This document shows, in pieces, positions 9,531 through 18,179 of a DNA stretch of 64,000 nucleotides. The notes below the pieces were generated by a model, which was not told the DNA's origin, did not search any database, and worked only from the letters and a program-made list of their open reading frames with translations. A program made the translations under genes and the position numbers. Location of the stretch: positions 402,982 to 466,981 of the forward strand of contig NZ_NTMR01000002.1 in NCBI RefSeq assembly GCF_002307495.1, in the 5' to 3' direction. This stretch comes from Pseudomonas abyssi. Lineage in GTDB: Bacteria > Pseudomonadota > Gammaproteobacteria > Pseudomonadales > Pseudomonadaceae. Positions within the stretch are counted from its first letter, which is position 1. The number at the start of each line of letters is the position of its first letter.

Positions 9531-9824
9531 ATGGGCCTGCTGGCTACGGCGTTGCTGGTCGCCGGCGTACTGACCCTGCGTCTGACCTGGGGCAAGGCGC
9601 TGCGCGCCCGCGCCCTGTCGCTGGCTATCGCCTGGGGCTTGATCATGCTTGGCCACGTGACCTTTGCCAGGACCTTCGGAGCCGAAGTGGGGATTCCCGC
9701 AGCGCAGCTGGCCTGCATGCTGCTGGGATTGCTACTGGTCGTGGCCAACCTGCAACGCTCACCCCGACGGCTGCCACGCCAACGCACGGCCGTAGCCGAC
9801 CCACCCGCCACCCGCGGCCGGTGA
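9531..9824 (+). CDS. Small membrane protein of a PepSY/iron-type cluster, start possibly damaged
   Basis: 97 residues with hydrophobic segments at about 2-18, 28-45 and 52-70 and a basic tail; possibly of the DUF3325/DUF3649 type found with PepSY proteins and TonB receptors, but I am not certain. The ATG at 9531 has no ribosome binding site. A better start (ATG 9487 with GCGGAG upstream) lies one frame away: adding one base in the C5 run at 9496-9500 would join it to this frame as MQLPPVHYPLKAHRVMGLL. The 5' end may therefore be frameshifted. Confidence 0.5.
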   Translation: MGLLATALLVAGVLTLRLTWGKALRARALSLAIAWGLIMLGHVTFARTFGAEVGIPAAQLACMLLGLLLVVANLQRSPRRLPRQRTAVADPPATRGR

Positions 9825-9833
9825 CACAAATCC

Positions 9834-10085
9834 ATGCGGTTGCTGCTCGCCGGCCCGCTGGCCGCGCTGGCTGCCCTGTCCGTTTGCATGCTGCTAGCCC
9901 GGCTGTTGCCGCCGCCAGCCATCAACAGCATTGTGATTGCCGGGCTCAGCGTTCCCCTCCTCTGGGCGACGGCGGTGTTATGAGCCGTCAGCACGCAACG
10001 TCTGCGCTGGCCCGCCACGGGGCTGCTGCTGTGCTGCGGGCTGTCGGCGACGCTGTTGCTGCTCAGGAGCGGCACCAGCCCATGA
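9834..10085 (+). pseudogene. Small membrane protein gene split by in-frame TGA (DUF3649-like)
   Basis: The ATG at 9834 opens a 49-codon frame ending at TGA 9981-9983. The same frame then runs on for 33 codons and stops at 10083-10085, overlapping the PepSY start by ATGA. Both halves are hydrophobic and fit together (ATAVL-stop-AVSTQRLRWPATG). Reading the TGA as Trp gives an 83-residue two-segment membrane protein with the LWA-type motif of DUF3649-like iron-cluster proteins. It is most likely a recent TGG-to-TGA nonsense mutation. Sequencing error is the main alternative. Confidence 0.6.
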
Positions 10086-11590
10086 AGAACCTGCTCTCCC
10101 CGCGCCTGGTCAGCAGCATGCTGGCGGCCCACTCGCTGGTCGGCTTGCTGCTGGCCGCGCTGATTTACCTGCTGTGTCTGTCTGGCACCCTGCTGGTCAT
10201 CGGCCAGGAAATTGAGCGCTGGGAAAATCCGCAGGCGCCACGGCTTGAGCAGGCCTCTGCCGACGCCATGATCCGCGCCTTGCAGGCAGGCATCACCCAG
10301 GCGCAAGAGGCCGGCACTCACGACTACGTGGTGGTCACCACACCGGCAGACGGCAGTCCGAATCTATCGCTGCGCTGGGTCGACTACCAGGCCGGCAGCG
10401 AGCAGCTGCTGCAGGTCAGCCCAACGGGCGAAGTGCTCGGTCCGCGCCACACGGGTTTCAGCCATTTTCTCGAGCATCTGCACTTCTATCTGCACCTGCC
10501 AGCCACGCCGGGCCTGACGCTGGTTGGGCTGATCGGCGTGTTAATGCTCATGGTGATCCTCTCAGGCGTGCTGGCGCATCCGCGCATCTTCCGCGATGCC
10601 TTCCGCTTTCGCCGTGGAGGTAATCCGCGCCTGGAGCAGGCTGACCTGCACAACCGGCTGAGTGTCTGGGCGTTGCCCTTCCATCTGACGGTGACCCTTA
10701 CCGGCGCAATTCTCGGCCTCACCACGCTGGTTCTGGGCGCGCTGTCCTACGCCGCCTTCGACGGCGATACCCAGCGCGCACGAGCGGTTTTCGTCGGGCC
10801 GCAGGTCGCCCACAACGAGGCAGCTGCGCCGTTGCCTGCGCTGCAGCCCATTTTGCAGGACATCCAGCAGCGCTACCCGGACGCCCAGGTAGCGCGCCTG
10901 GCGATACGCGAATTTGGTACGGCCGGGCAAAGCGTACAAATCGACATCGCGCACCCCGCAGAGCTGGCACTGACTGACCGCCACATCTACAACGGCGCAG
11001 GCGAGCATCTGAGCAGTCGCAATGCCTTCGACGGCCCCTTTGGTGCGCAAGCCATCGCTGCCCTGGCACCGCTGCACTTTGGTCGTTTTGGCCAACCCTG
11101 GCTCGCGCCCCTGGTCAAGCTCAGCTATCTGCTGCTGGGCGCCGCGCTCTGTCTGATCACCACCAGCGGTGTGCGAATCTGGCTGCTGCGCCGCAGCGAC
11201 AGTGGGCGCGCGGCACCCGGCTGGCAGCGCCAGTGGGATGCGGTGCTGTGGGGGCAGCCGCTGATCTACGCCCTGCTCGCGATACTGACGCTGCTGCGGC
11301 CTGAGGCGCCAACCTTGCCCGCCTGGCTGCTGTTGACCGCGAGCAGCTTGCTGATCGCGGCCGTCCCCGTCAGAGCGGACACCAGCAATCGACTGTGGCG
11401 CGTTGCGCTTAGTAGCAGTCTGCCTGTGCTGGTAGCCACGCACCTGGCAGTGCACGGCTGGCCGAAGGACCCCATAGCGCTGCTGATCAACGCCGCCCTT
11501 ATGCTCTGCGCCATGCTGCTAGTGCTGCGCCTGAGGCGCAGCGCCGCCCCGAGCACGCGTTCCTCCAGCCCCCGCCGCCAGCACCCGTAA
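10082..11590 (+). CDS. PepSY-associated transmembrane protein
   Basis: 502 residues with the PepSY_TM layout. The first membrane helix is at about 15-38 (GLLLAALIYLLCLSGTLLVI), followed by a periplasmic loop, the FLEHLHFYLHLP motif, further helices near 140 and 210, a second soluble PepSY-like part, and four helices at the C-terminus. Proteins of this type often accompany TonB-dependent receptors and are linked to siderophore iron reduction or release. The start overlaps the upstream broken gene (ATGA). It ends 28 bp before the prophage; the matching receptor may be the gene at 49277. Confidence 0.8.
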   Translation: MKNLLSPRLVSSMLAAHSLVGLLLAALIYLLCLSGTLLVIGQEIERWENPQAPRLEQASADAMIRALQAGITQAQEAGTHDYVVVTTPADGSPNLSLRWVDYQAGSEQLLQVSPTGEVLGPRHTGFSHFLEHLHFYLHLPATPGLTLVGLIGVLMLMVILSGVLAHPRIFRDAFRFRRGGNPRLEQADLHNRLSVWALPFHLTVTLTGAILGLTTLVLGALSYAAFDGDTQRARAVFVGPQVAHNEAAAPLPALQPILQDIQQRYPDAQVARLAIREFGTAGQSVQIDIAHPAELALTDRHIYNGAGEHLSSRNAFDGPFGAQAIAALAPLHFGRFGQPWLAPLVKLSYLLLGAALCLITTSGVRIWLLRRSDSGRAAPGWQRQWDAVLWGQPLIYALLAILTLLRPEAPTLPAWLLLTASSLLIAAVPVRADTSNRLWRVALSSSLPVLVATHLAVHGWPKDPIALLINAALMLCAMLLVLRLRRSAAPSTRSSSPRRQHP

Positions 11591-11612
11591 CCACGACGCA
11601 TCCGCGCCAGAC

Positions 11613-11618
11613 ATCAGG
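11613..11618. repeat. Left copy of the 6-bp prophage target duplication
   Basis: ATCAGG directly precedes the TG that opens the prophage. The same six bases occur at 49176-49181 directly after the terminal CA. A 6-bp duplication flanking TG...CA ends is what a Mu-like transposition leaves. Confidence 0.85.
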
Positions 11619-11627
11619 TGTAGCGCC

Positions 11628-11671
11628 GCGCGATGTTTGAGTTAGTGAAGCGCGATATTTTGACGGATTGC
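11628..11671 (+). repeat. Left-end transposase-site candidates L1 and L2
   Basis: Nine bases in from the left terminus are two adjacent 22-bp units, 11628-11649 and 11650-11671, each opening with GCGCGAT: GCGCGATGTTTGAG and GCGCGATATTTTGAC. Equivalent units start nine bases in from the right end. Direct 22-bp spacing, about two helical turns, is typical of transposase-binding sites at Mu-like ends. Confidence 0.7.
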
Positions 11672-11697
11672 TCTCTTGCGCTCTGCGCAAAGAAATT

Positions 11698-12507
11698 TCA
11701 ACTTGGCGGGTTGAGCTTAGGGTCAGGATGCCCAGGTATATATACTTCATAGGTGCTACCTGACAGCTGGGCCCGATAGAGTGGGATTTCCTTGTCGGTA
11801 TCCTGTTCCGCTTTGGTGACCGCCAGTTTGAGTTTCTCGAACATCTCATCGCTCATTCTCGCGCCGGCGGTCACAGAGTTCAGGAACAGCTGTCGAGAAT
11901 AAGGGTGAATACCAGGACCGCGCCTTACATCCAGAGTGCGCTCCTCCTCTTCATACTCCCAGTCGCGACTCTTGGTCAGGAACACATCTTCAAAGTCGGG
12001 CTTCACCGCACCCCACTCCAGCCTGGGTCTCTCGTCCGCATACCTGACCGGAAGAGGCATAAACTCGGTTAGATCCAGATACGGTGCATCCATACTGATA
12101 CTGAACTCCACCAAAAAGCCTGTATGGTTCTTTGCGTAGTGGGCCCACATTAGCTGGCTTGAAGGATTGCGGCTGAGGCAAAAGATACCCGCTTGGGCCC
12201 CAAGCTGTTCTGTCCATGCGCCTGAATCGACGGCCCGCAATATGTTGGCAACCCACTTTCCTTTCTGTTGGATGCGCTTTGCTGGGCTCAAACCTTTGGA
12301 GTCACCAACTCTCTTTACCAAGTCCGGCCGCCGACTAAAAATATCGGTCATGCTTTCCCTGTCATAAGCAGGAGAACAGTCAAACGGATCATTAAAATCC
12401 GAGGGCCGCGAAAAGCTAAGCGTGCCCTCGGTGATGATCTTGAGATTGTCGTCAGTCATTTCCCTGTATTTATAGCGATACAGGACATCCGCATTGTCGT
12501 CTTCCAT
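11698..12507 (-). CDS. DUF2971 family protein, probable prophage cargo
   Basis: 269 residues. The N-terminus LYRYKYREMTDDNLKII with LSFSRPSDFNDPFDC and the later QLMWAHYAKNHTGFLVEF are typical of DUF2971. Molecular function is not established; family members occur in phages and near defence genes. Start 12507 is chosen because GGAG lies six bases before it; 12519 and 12612 are in-frame but lack a site. It is the last gene before the left terminus, beyond the tail module, a usual place for accessory genes. No signal peptide or membrane segment. Confidence 0.75.
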   Translation of the reverse strand: MEDDNADVLYRYKYREMTDDNLKIITEGTLSFSRPSDFNDPFDCSPAYDRESMTDIFSRRPDLVKRVGDSKGLSPAKRIQQKGKWVANILRAVDSGAWTEQLGAQAGIFCLSRNPSSQLMWAHYAKNHTGFLVEFSISMDAPYLDLTEFMPLPVRYADERPRLEWGAVKPDFEDVFLTKSRDWEYEEEERTLDVRRGPGIHPYSRQLFLNSVTAGARMSDEMFEKLKLAVTKAEQDTDKEIPLYRAQLSGSTYEVYIPGHPDPKLNPPS

Positions 12508-12619
12508 CCATTTCTCCATTCCGGTGCCATACGAGCGCCAGATTAGCCCAGTAGGCTTCGCGCTAACATACCTACTGAAGACGACTACGCCTGAACGGTC
12601 GCCCGTCTTCATTGCGTGC

Positions 12620-15205
12620 TCACAGCGTGTATGTCCTCTCCTCACCAGACGCCCAGCCAGTCTGATCTGTAACCACGTGGGCATCAGACCAGACCACACC
12701 ATCGTCCGAGTACTGCAGTACCCACGCCTTGGGCGTTCTAGTGGTCCATGCACCGCCGCCCAACACCTGAACCGAGTAGCTAGCCAACTCAACAGCGGCA
12801 GGCATTTCATAACTGAGCCAAATAGGCAGCGGGGTGCCGTTCTGCGATACAAACCGTGTCGACGTTTCGCCGTCGAATGCTGCGGCGGGCAGGTAAGGTG
12901 CGCCGGCCGTTGAACTTGCCGCCGCAGTGCCACCTACGGCCATGTTCGTGTCAGATGCGTCCAACAGCTTTAGCTCGGCTATGGCCACGTAATAATCTGC
13001 CGCCCCGTTGTTCTCTGTCACATACAAGCGCCAGAACTGATGCGCGCCGACGCCTGCAGGCGGGGCAAGAGCGACGCGGTGGGTGTGGCGCTGGGGGCTT
13101 TCAAGGCCGTCTCGTACCGCCCACAGCTCAACATCGACCTCGACGCCCTGGTACTCGGTCGATAGCGTCAGCTCTGTGCCGGCAACGCCGGATGCAGAGT
13201 CCAGCACCGTTGCCGTGTCCGCCAGCAGCATTCGCGCGCTGTAGGTTGTTCCAGGCTCCGGCCCAACAGTGCCAAACGCGGTATCGATCAGTTGATCTGC
13301 CTGCATCAGCCGGTCTCTGTGCGCCCAGCTCAGCACCAGCTCGCTGCCGCTCTCGACTGGGTATGCCTCGCCGTTGATCAGGAACTGGCCCGGCGGATAA
13401 GGTCGTCCCTGGCGCGCCTGCAGGGTCTGTGTGAGCGTGCCGGCCAGCTCTGGGGCCAGGCGGCCGCTTGATGTGTTGGTCAGCAGCTGCGCCTGCATCG
13501 TCGTGCCCAGGGAATAGGCGGTTTCGTCGAGGCCGGTCCAGTCCTCATAGAACCAGATCCGGGTGCCGGCAGCATGGTCAGCGGGTACCGTGTCAACGCA
13601 GCCGCGCGCGATGGTGACTGCACCCGTCTCCGGGTCGATGGCGTCGATGCGCACAATCTCCTCGCCCAGCAGCGCAGCAGTACCGGTTACGACGTCGTCC
13701 AGGCGGGTGGCGCTGTTGAGGGTGATCTCAGTAGCCAGCTTGTTGATCGCCGCTGCGAGCACGCCGGAGGGGCACCAATCTGCGATGCCCTGGTTGATGA
13801 ACTCCCCGCTGGCACCAACGCGGGTGGTCAAGCTGTAGTTGAGAGACATCATCGACGGCGCGCTGGCCAGGCTGCCGAGGTAGGCGGCGGACACATCGAT
13901 CAACTGCAGGTTGGCCGGGTCCACACGCTGAACCAGGTCGCGCCAGGTGGCCTCCATCAGTTGACTGATGACAACGGGTTGCGGCGTGCGATCGGGCGGC
14001 TGCCAACCTGCCGGCGGCACGCCAACAAAGGAAGTGCTGGGCAGGCCGAACAGATCCTGCACCACGGTGACGGTAATACGGCCATTGGTGAGCAGCCCGT
14101 CCTCAATCTTGCCCACACGCACAACCACCTGCTCGATGCCACGGCGTAGTGAGCGGATGCGGATCGGGTCGCCCAGGTTCAGATCGCGGCCGCGACGGTC
14201 GAGTACGACCTTGAAGCGGCGCAGCCCCCCGGTTTCAATGCGCATGTCGCGCTCCAACAACCGGCCAGCAATCTCGGCTGTAGGCGCGCCCAGGTAGTCG
14301 ACCGTTTTAGGGGCGCGCTTGCCACGCGCCGATATGGCGGCGTTGACGCCGCGTACGGTCTTCTTTTCACCATCTATCGCATCAATGTAATTGACCACCA
14401 TCGCCGACGGCATGTCGTCGACCGATGGAGCTTCATTCTCCAGCTCTTCGAGCAGCCCGCTGTCCTCATCAAACAGTGGCAGCTCGGCAGGGTCGTAGTC
14501 ATCCCGTAACAGGCGGATGCTGCACAGCCCGGTTGTGCGGTGGTTAAACACCTCGGCGCCAACGTGCGCCTCAATAACATCCGTGAACGCCTTGAAGGTA
14601 TCGCCCCGGTGCCACTCGATGCACAGCCCAAGCCCCTCGGCATAGCAGGTATCGGCAGCCGCTCGCCAGGCCGCATCGTCCATGATTGACCGGCTCCAAC
14701 CTCGGAACAGCCGGCTAGTGCGGATCTGATACAGGATATGCACCGGGTTCATGGCCTTGATCTCGCCATCGGCCAGCCAGATGAACTGCTTTTCCGGGTA
14801 CCAGGGCGCCTCCTGGCCCCACAGCCGGTTGCCGCCTCGGCGCAGCACCTCCCATGGCTTGGGGTACGGGTTGCCTGTCGTAATCAGGCCACTATAAAAA
14901 GCCGAGGTGAACCCTCTGAAGGCGGGCGCCACACCGCCCAGCATTGCGGCTAGCTTGGGCAGGACGCCCTGGGTTTCTTCGCCGAACATCACATCCATCC
15001 GGCCCTGCAGGCCGCCTTCACCTTCATCGCCACCGAACAGCTCCGGCGCGTCGATAAAGATCTGGCCGTTATCGGTAATTGAGCCGCGCCACGCCTGCTT
15101 GTCGCTCGCGCGGATCTCTACCAGTTCATCAAGCGGCAGTCCCAGCCCCATGTGAATGTCGAAGTAGTACCGGGTAACCCGCGGCTTGCTGCTACTGCTG
15201 CCCAT
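12620..15205 (-). CDS. Phage tail tip/host-specificity protein with C-terminal discoidin-like domain
   Basis: 861 residues; the largest tail protein after the tape measure and the last of the tail genes. The N-terminal and middle parts resemble the central tail-tip (J-like hub) proteins of siphoviruses. The last 150 residues look like a F5/8 type C (discoidin) carbohydrate-binding domain, with AAAFDGETSTRFVS, WLSYEMPAAVELASY and WVLQYSDDGVVW. It probably contacts the cell surface and decides host range. Start 15205 has GGAGG seven bases upstream and overlaps the preceding gene by 14 bp. No separate tail-fibre gene follows. Confidence 0.8.
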   Translation of the reverse strand: MGSSSSKPRVTRYYFDIHMGLGLPLDELVEIRASDKQAWRGSITDNGQIFIDAPELFGGDEGEGGLQGRMDVMFGEETQGVLPKLAAMLGGVAPAFRGFTSAFYSGLITTGNPYPKPWEVLRRGGNRLWGQEAPWYPEKQFIWLADGEIKAMNPVHILYQIRTSRLFRGWSRSIMDDAAWRAAADTCYAEGLGLCIEWHRGDTFKAFTDVIEAHVGAEVFNHRTTGLCSIRLLRDDYDPAELPLFDEDSGLLEELENEAPSVDDMPSAMVVNYIDAIDGEKKTVRGVNAAISARGKRAPKTVDYLGAPTAEIAGRLLERDMRIETGGLRRFKVVLDRRGRDLNLGDPIRIRSLRRGIEQVVVRVGKIEDGLLTNGRITVTVVQDLFGLPSTSFVGVPPAGWQPPDRTPQPVVISQLMEATWRDLVQRVDPANLQLIDVSAAYLGSLASAPSMMSLNYSLTTRVGASGEFINQGIADWCPSGVLAAAINKLATEITLNSATRLDDVVTGTAALLGEEIVRIDAIDPETGAVTIARGCVDTVPADHAAGTRIWFYEDWTGLDETAYSLGTTMQAQLLTNTSSGRLAPELAGTLTQTLQARQGRPYPPGQFLINGEAYPVESGSELVLSWAHRDRLMQADQLIDTAFGTVGPEPGTTYSARMLLADTATVLDSASGVAGTELTLSTEYQGVEVDVELWAVRDGLESPQRHTHRVALAPPAGVGAHQFWRLYVTENNGAADYYVAIAELKLLDASDTNMAVGGTAAASSTAGAPYLPAAAFDGETSTRFVSQNGTPLPIWLSYEMPAAVELASYSVQVLGGGAWTTRTPKAWVLQYSDDGVVWSDAHVVTDQTGWASGEERTYTL

Positions 15206-15407
15206 GGAGTGCCTCCGCGTGTTCCACCAGGTGCAAAGCCAACGCGTCGCCGGTTGCGCGCAATTGCTCGCTGTCGATGCCTGAACGGAGAAAGGCCAGC
15301 CAGTCCAGCCCATGGCGTGCGAAGAACACCCGGCTCTGGCTATGGCAGTAGCCTTGGCGGCCGTTCCAGGTAGGTACCGAGTGCAGGTGGTCGATAGTGA
15401 TGATCAC
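15192..15407 (-). CDS. Small tail-module protein
   Basis: 71 residues, beginning with GTG that overlaps the upstream stop (GTGA). It has several His and Cys residues (MIITIDHLHSVPTWNGRQGY, then ARHGLDWLAFL). I do not recognise a domain. Tight overlap on both sides shows that it belongs to the tail-tip operon, where similar small genes sit in B3-like phages. Function unknown. Confidence 0.6.
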   Translation of the reverse strand: MIITIDHLHSVPTWNGRQGYCHSQSRVFFARHGLDWLAFLRSGIDSEQLRATGDALALHLVEHAEALHGQQ

Positions 15408-15634
15408 TTTTTGCCCCCGCCAATCTTCACTCGCCGCGTGCGGTAGTTACCGACTGTCAGGCACATCCAGCTTTTGCTCCAGCACTGACCGAACACGGCC
15501 GTTTTTGGCTCACCCTCTTCAAACAGGGGGAAGTCAAAGTCCTCAAATGCCGCCGGCTTCTGCTGCGGCGGTTTGGGCGCGAGCGCAACCGATAGGACGT
15601 AGGACGCAACCATAATTGCGATTTGGACCCACAT
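15404..15634 (-). CDS. Small membrane-like tail-module protein
   Basis: 76 residues with an N-terminal hydrophobic helix (VQIAIMVASYVLSVALAP) and a C-terminal soluble part containing VFGQCWSKSWMCLTVGNYRTRRVK. Small proteins of this shape sit just before the tail-tip gene in Mu-like siphophages and may help tail-tip assembly. Its ATG lies 11 bp after the BR0599-type gene, and its stop overlaps the next start. Confidence 0.6.
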   Translation of the reverse strand: MWVQIAIMVASYVLSVALAPKPPQQKPAAFEDFDFPLFEEGEPKTAVFGQCWSKSWMCLTVGNYRTRRVKIGGGKK

Positions 15635-15645
15635 AGCAGTACTCC

Positions 15646-16473
15646 TTACCAGACGGCGTTGCCATCGAATGGACTGCGGCGCTCCAGATCAGGAATGCCG
15701 CGAAACCGGTCACTGTTTGCATACTTATCGGTGCAGGTGCCGAACAGAAAGTCGCAGCCAGGCAGCACTCGCAGTCGCAGTGTTGCCGATGCCGGAATAC
15801 CGGCGGTGCCGCCCAGCAACCGCAACTCGGTACCCACATGCCGATCGATGTGCCGGCGGTCGTACTCCCCTGAGCCAATCGGCCACTCAACCCACCCGGC
15901 CATAAACCAGCCGTCCGGGTACCCGGCAGCCGCAGCGCACTGAACAGCCGCCCCATCCATGGACTGAATGGTCATCGAAACCCGGTGGGCGGTCAGATCC
16001 ACGCCGCAGCGCTCGTCACCCAGGGTTGCCGTGCAAAACTGGGAATACGCATCATCCAGGCCAGGCTGGCCCATCTCGGCATCACGGCTGACGCAAGTAA
16101 TGCGGCAACGATCCAGCGCTGGCCAGTTCACAGACTGGATGCGCCCGGCCCACCTCAAACGGGGGTCGTTGTCGCCGTAGTGCATGTCAAATACAGTCAG
16201 TTCTATCTGATCGCTTGGGCAGCCTGTGCGCCACGGCTGCGCGACCTCAATGTCTGCCGGCGCAGTCACAACGAACTTGTCAGCAGTAGCATCGCCAGTG
16301 AACTTGGCACCGGCATCGGTCACGCCGCCGCTGAGCGAGCGATAGACCTCCGAGCCAACTGTGATATCGCGGTCTGCGCTGCAGTACAGCCAGCGCAGCA
16401 CGCCTCGGCTGAATCGATACAGGGCCACAGGCTGGGCGGCATCAATAGACTGTTCGTAGCTATTGAAGGTCAT
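15646..16473 (-). CDS. Phage BR0599-family tail protein (DUF2163-like)
   Basis: 275 residues. The C-terminal signature GCDFLFGTCTDKYANSDRF followed by GIPDLERRSPFDGN is diagnostic of the BR0599 family found at the tip of siphovirus tails in B3-like phages. The N-terminal half is beta-rich and hub-like. The paired Cys residues in CDFLFGTC and CGVDL could bind metal. Its start overlaps the previous gene by 14 bp. Probably a baseplate/tail-tip component. Confidence 0.82.
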   Translation of the reverse strand: MTFNSYEQSIDAAQPVALYRFSRGVLRWLYCSADRDITVGSEVYRSLSGGVTDAGAKFTGDATADKFVVTAPADIEVAQPWRTGCPSDQIELTVFDMHYGDNDPRLRWAGRIQSVNWPALDRCRITCVSRDAEMGQPGLDDAYSQFCTATLGDERCGVDLTAHRVSMTIQSMDGAAVQCAAAAGYPDGWFMAGWVEWPIGSGEYDRRHIDRHVGTELRLLGGTAGIPASATLRLRVLPGCDFLFGTCTDKYANSDRFRGIPDLERRSPFDGNAVW

Positions 16474-18178
16474 CGTCGCGCACCCCTCTGAATGTCACCT
16501 GTGCAGCGGCGGCACCCTCGCTGTCGGTTATGTGATCTAGCGTCACTCGGTCAGCGCTGCCTCGTGACAACACCAGCCAGCAGACGCGAGCGATCGCCGA
16601 AGGGGCCACGGTAACGCCCAGCGCCGAGTCAATGGCGAGTCGCTCGACCTCTGCATCAATCTCGCTGGCACCGGTGATGCGGCGATATAGCACCTGGCCA
16701 TCTACCAGCTCGATGCGGATATCCCGCCGTCCCACGCGCTGCAGACCAAACCGGCTGTAACCTACGTTGGCAACGTCGATGGTCAGCGAGGTATCGGTCG
16801 TTGCTGCAACAACGGTCAGGTCATCGGCGTGGGTCGGTACCCATACCGCCCGCTGCCGGCCGCGCAGGTAGTAGAGCAGCGAGCGCAGCCAGGCGCGCTC
16901 GGCGCGCCCTAGATCCACCCAGCGCCAGTCGGTGATTGGCATCGCGCGTCCGGCGACGTCGGTTACCAGCGGCAGAGCGGTACGGCTGTCCAGTGTCAGC
17001 AGCAGGCGCTCAAACTGATGCGTCAGATCCTCGGTCTCGTCCGGCCGCAGCTCAAGCACCGGCCAGCCCCGGTAGGCCGGCAACTCCGCGACGTCGAGCG
17101 CTGGCCAGTCACATGCCTCCATCACTTGAAACGTCACGTCCGCCTGCATCAGTTGGTCAGTCAAGCGCACCAGGTCAGGCTGCTGCATCAACTGGGCTGT
17201 GCGAACAGGATAAAGCCGGGTGCCCACCGGCCAGGCCTGCAGGGTTGGTCGCTTCAGGGTGAGCCCGCCAGCGTCTACTGAATCAATCTCCACCACCTCA
17301 GAATGAAACGCCGTTTCAGCGCGCAGCATCGCCAGGCCACCCGCGCGAAAATCCAGATATTCAGTAGCGCAGGGAATACTCAGCGACTCTGCCGGCACAT
17401 CTACGCCCAGCCGTTGGATATCCGGCCAGATGGGCAGCGCCCAGATCCTGCTGCCCCAGCCAAACAGCGCCAGGTCCAGCAGCTGGCGCTCGCGGCCTTC
17501 CACGTACATAGGCGCGCTCAGTTCACGGCGCGGGGCCGTGCGCAGCGCGCGGCGCTGCTCGGCCTGGCTTTCTGATGCCAGCACATCGGTCAGCCACTCC
17601 AGCTGCTCCTGCACCCCCTGACCCCAATCAGGTGCAAACGCCCAGGCAATGATGCGGTTGGCGGTGATACGCAGGCCGGGCTGCTCTCCGTTGGCAAATA
17701 CCCAGCTCAGCAGCGTGTCGAGCACTGGCTGCCCATCTGGGGTGACTGATACTTGGTATTCGCGCTCCTGCAGGGCGGTGAACAGCAGCGGCGGTGCGGG
17801 CTGACCGGAGACGTCCAGCCCCTCGTCCAGCCCGCCGATTTCGCTCAGCGACTGCGGTACCAGGTGCGCGTTCCAGATGAAAACCGACATGGTCTGGGTG
17901 GATGCTACGTTGCCTAGGTCCAGCTGCTGCGGGCTGCTGTGAACGCGGTGGTAATAGTCGTCCGAGAAACGGCGCTGTAGCTGGCCACCAAGCACCCTCT
18001 GCTGCGGCGCGCTAACCGGCAGTTGACGGGTGAGCGGCTGGGCAGGCCGGCGCTGCATGGCCGACTCGGCCGGCGGCCAGCCGACGATAGCATCGGGGTC
18101 CAGGCTGTCCACATCCCCGCTGATATAGGGATTGTCTGAGAGCGCCAGACCTTGAGGAACCCATCCAGTCAGCAGCAT
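16460..18178 (-). CDS. Large tail-associated structural protein
   Basis: 572 residues, starting MLLTGWVPQGLALSDNPY one base after the stop of the upstream gene. It is rich in beta pattern, with a repeated R-T-A-x-L type spacing, and lacks signal or membrane segments. Position between the two paralogous genes and the BR0599 gene places it in the distal tail. Similar proteins exist in B3-like transposable phages, but I cannot name a domain. Structural role inferred from context. Confidence 0.65.
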   Translation of the reverse strand: MLLTGWVPQGLALSDNPYISGDVDSLDPDAIVGWPPAESAMQRRPAQPLTRQLPVSAPQQRVLGGQLQRRFSDDYYHRVHSSPQQLDLGNVASTQTMSVFIWNAHLVPQSLSEIGGLDEGLDVSGQPAPPLLFTALQEREYQVSVTPDGQPVLDTLLSWVFANGEQPGLRITANRIIAWAFAPDWGQGVQEQLEWLTDVLASESQAEQRRALRTAPRRELSAPMYVEGRERQLLDLALFGWGSRIWALPIWPDIQRLGVDVPAESLSIPCATEYLDFRAGGLAMLRAETAFHSEVVEIDSVDAGGLTLKRPTLQAWPVGTRLYPVRTAQLMQQPDLVRLTDQLMQADVTFQVMEACDWPALDVAELPAYRGWPVLELRPDETEDLTHQFERLLLTLDSRTALPLVTDVAGRAMPITDWRWVDLGRAERAWLRSLLYYLRGRQRAVWVPTHADDLTVVAATTDTSLTIDVANVGYSRFGLQRVGRRDIRIELVDGQVLYRRITGASEIDAEVERLAIDSALGVTVAPSAIARVCWLVLSRGSADRVTLDHITDSEGAAAAQVTFRGVRDDDLQ

Positions 18179-18179
18179 G

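Noticed and set aside
15646..16473. BR0599-type protein as a metabolic hydrolase
   Set aside because: Its family is sometimes so labelled, but the place in the tail-tip operon and sequence pattern fit a structural tail protein.
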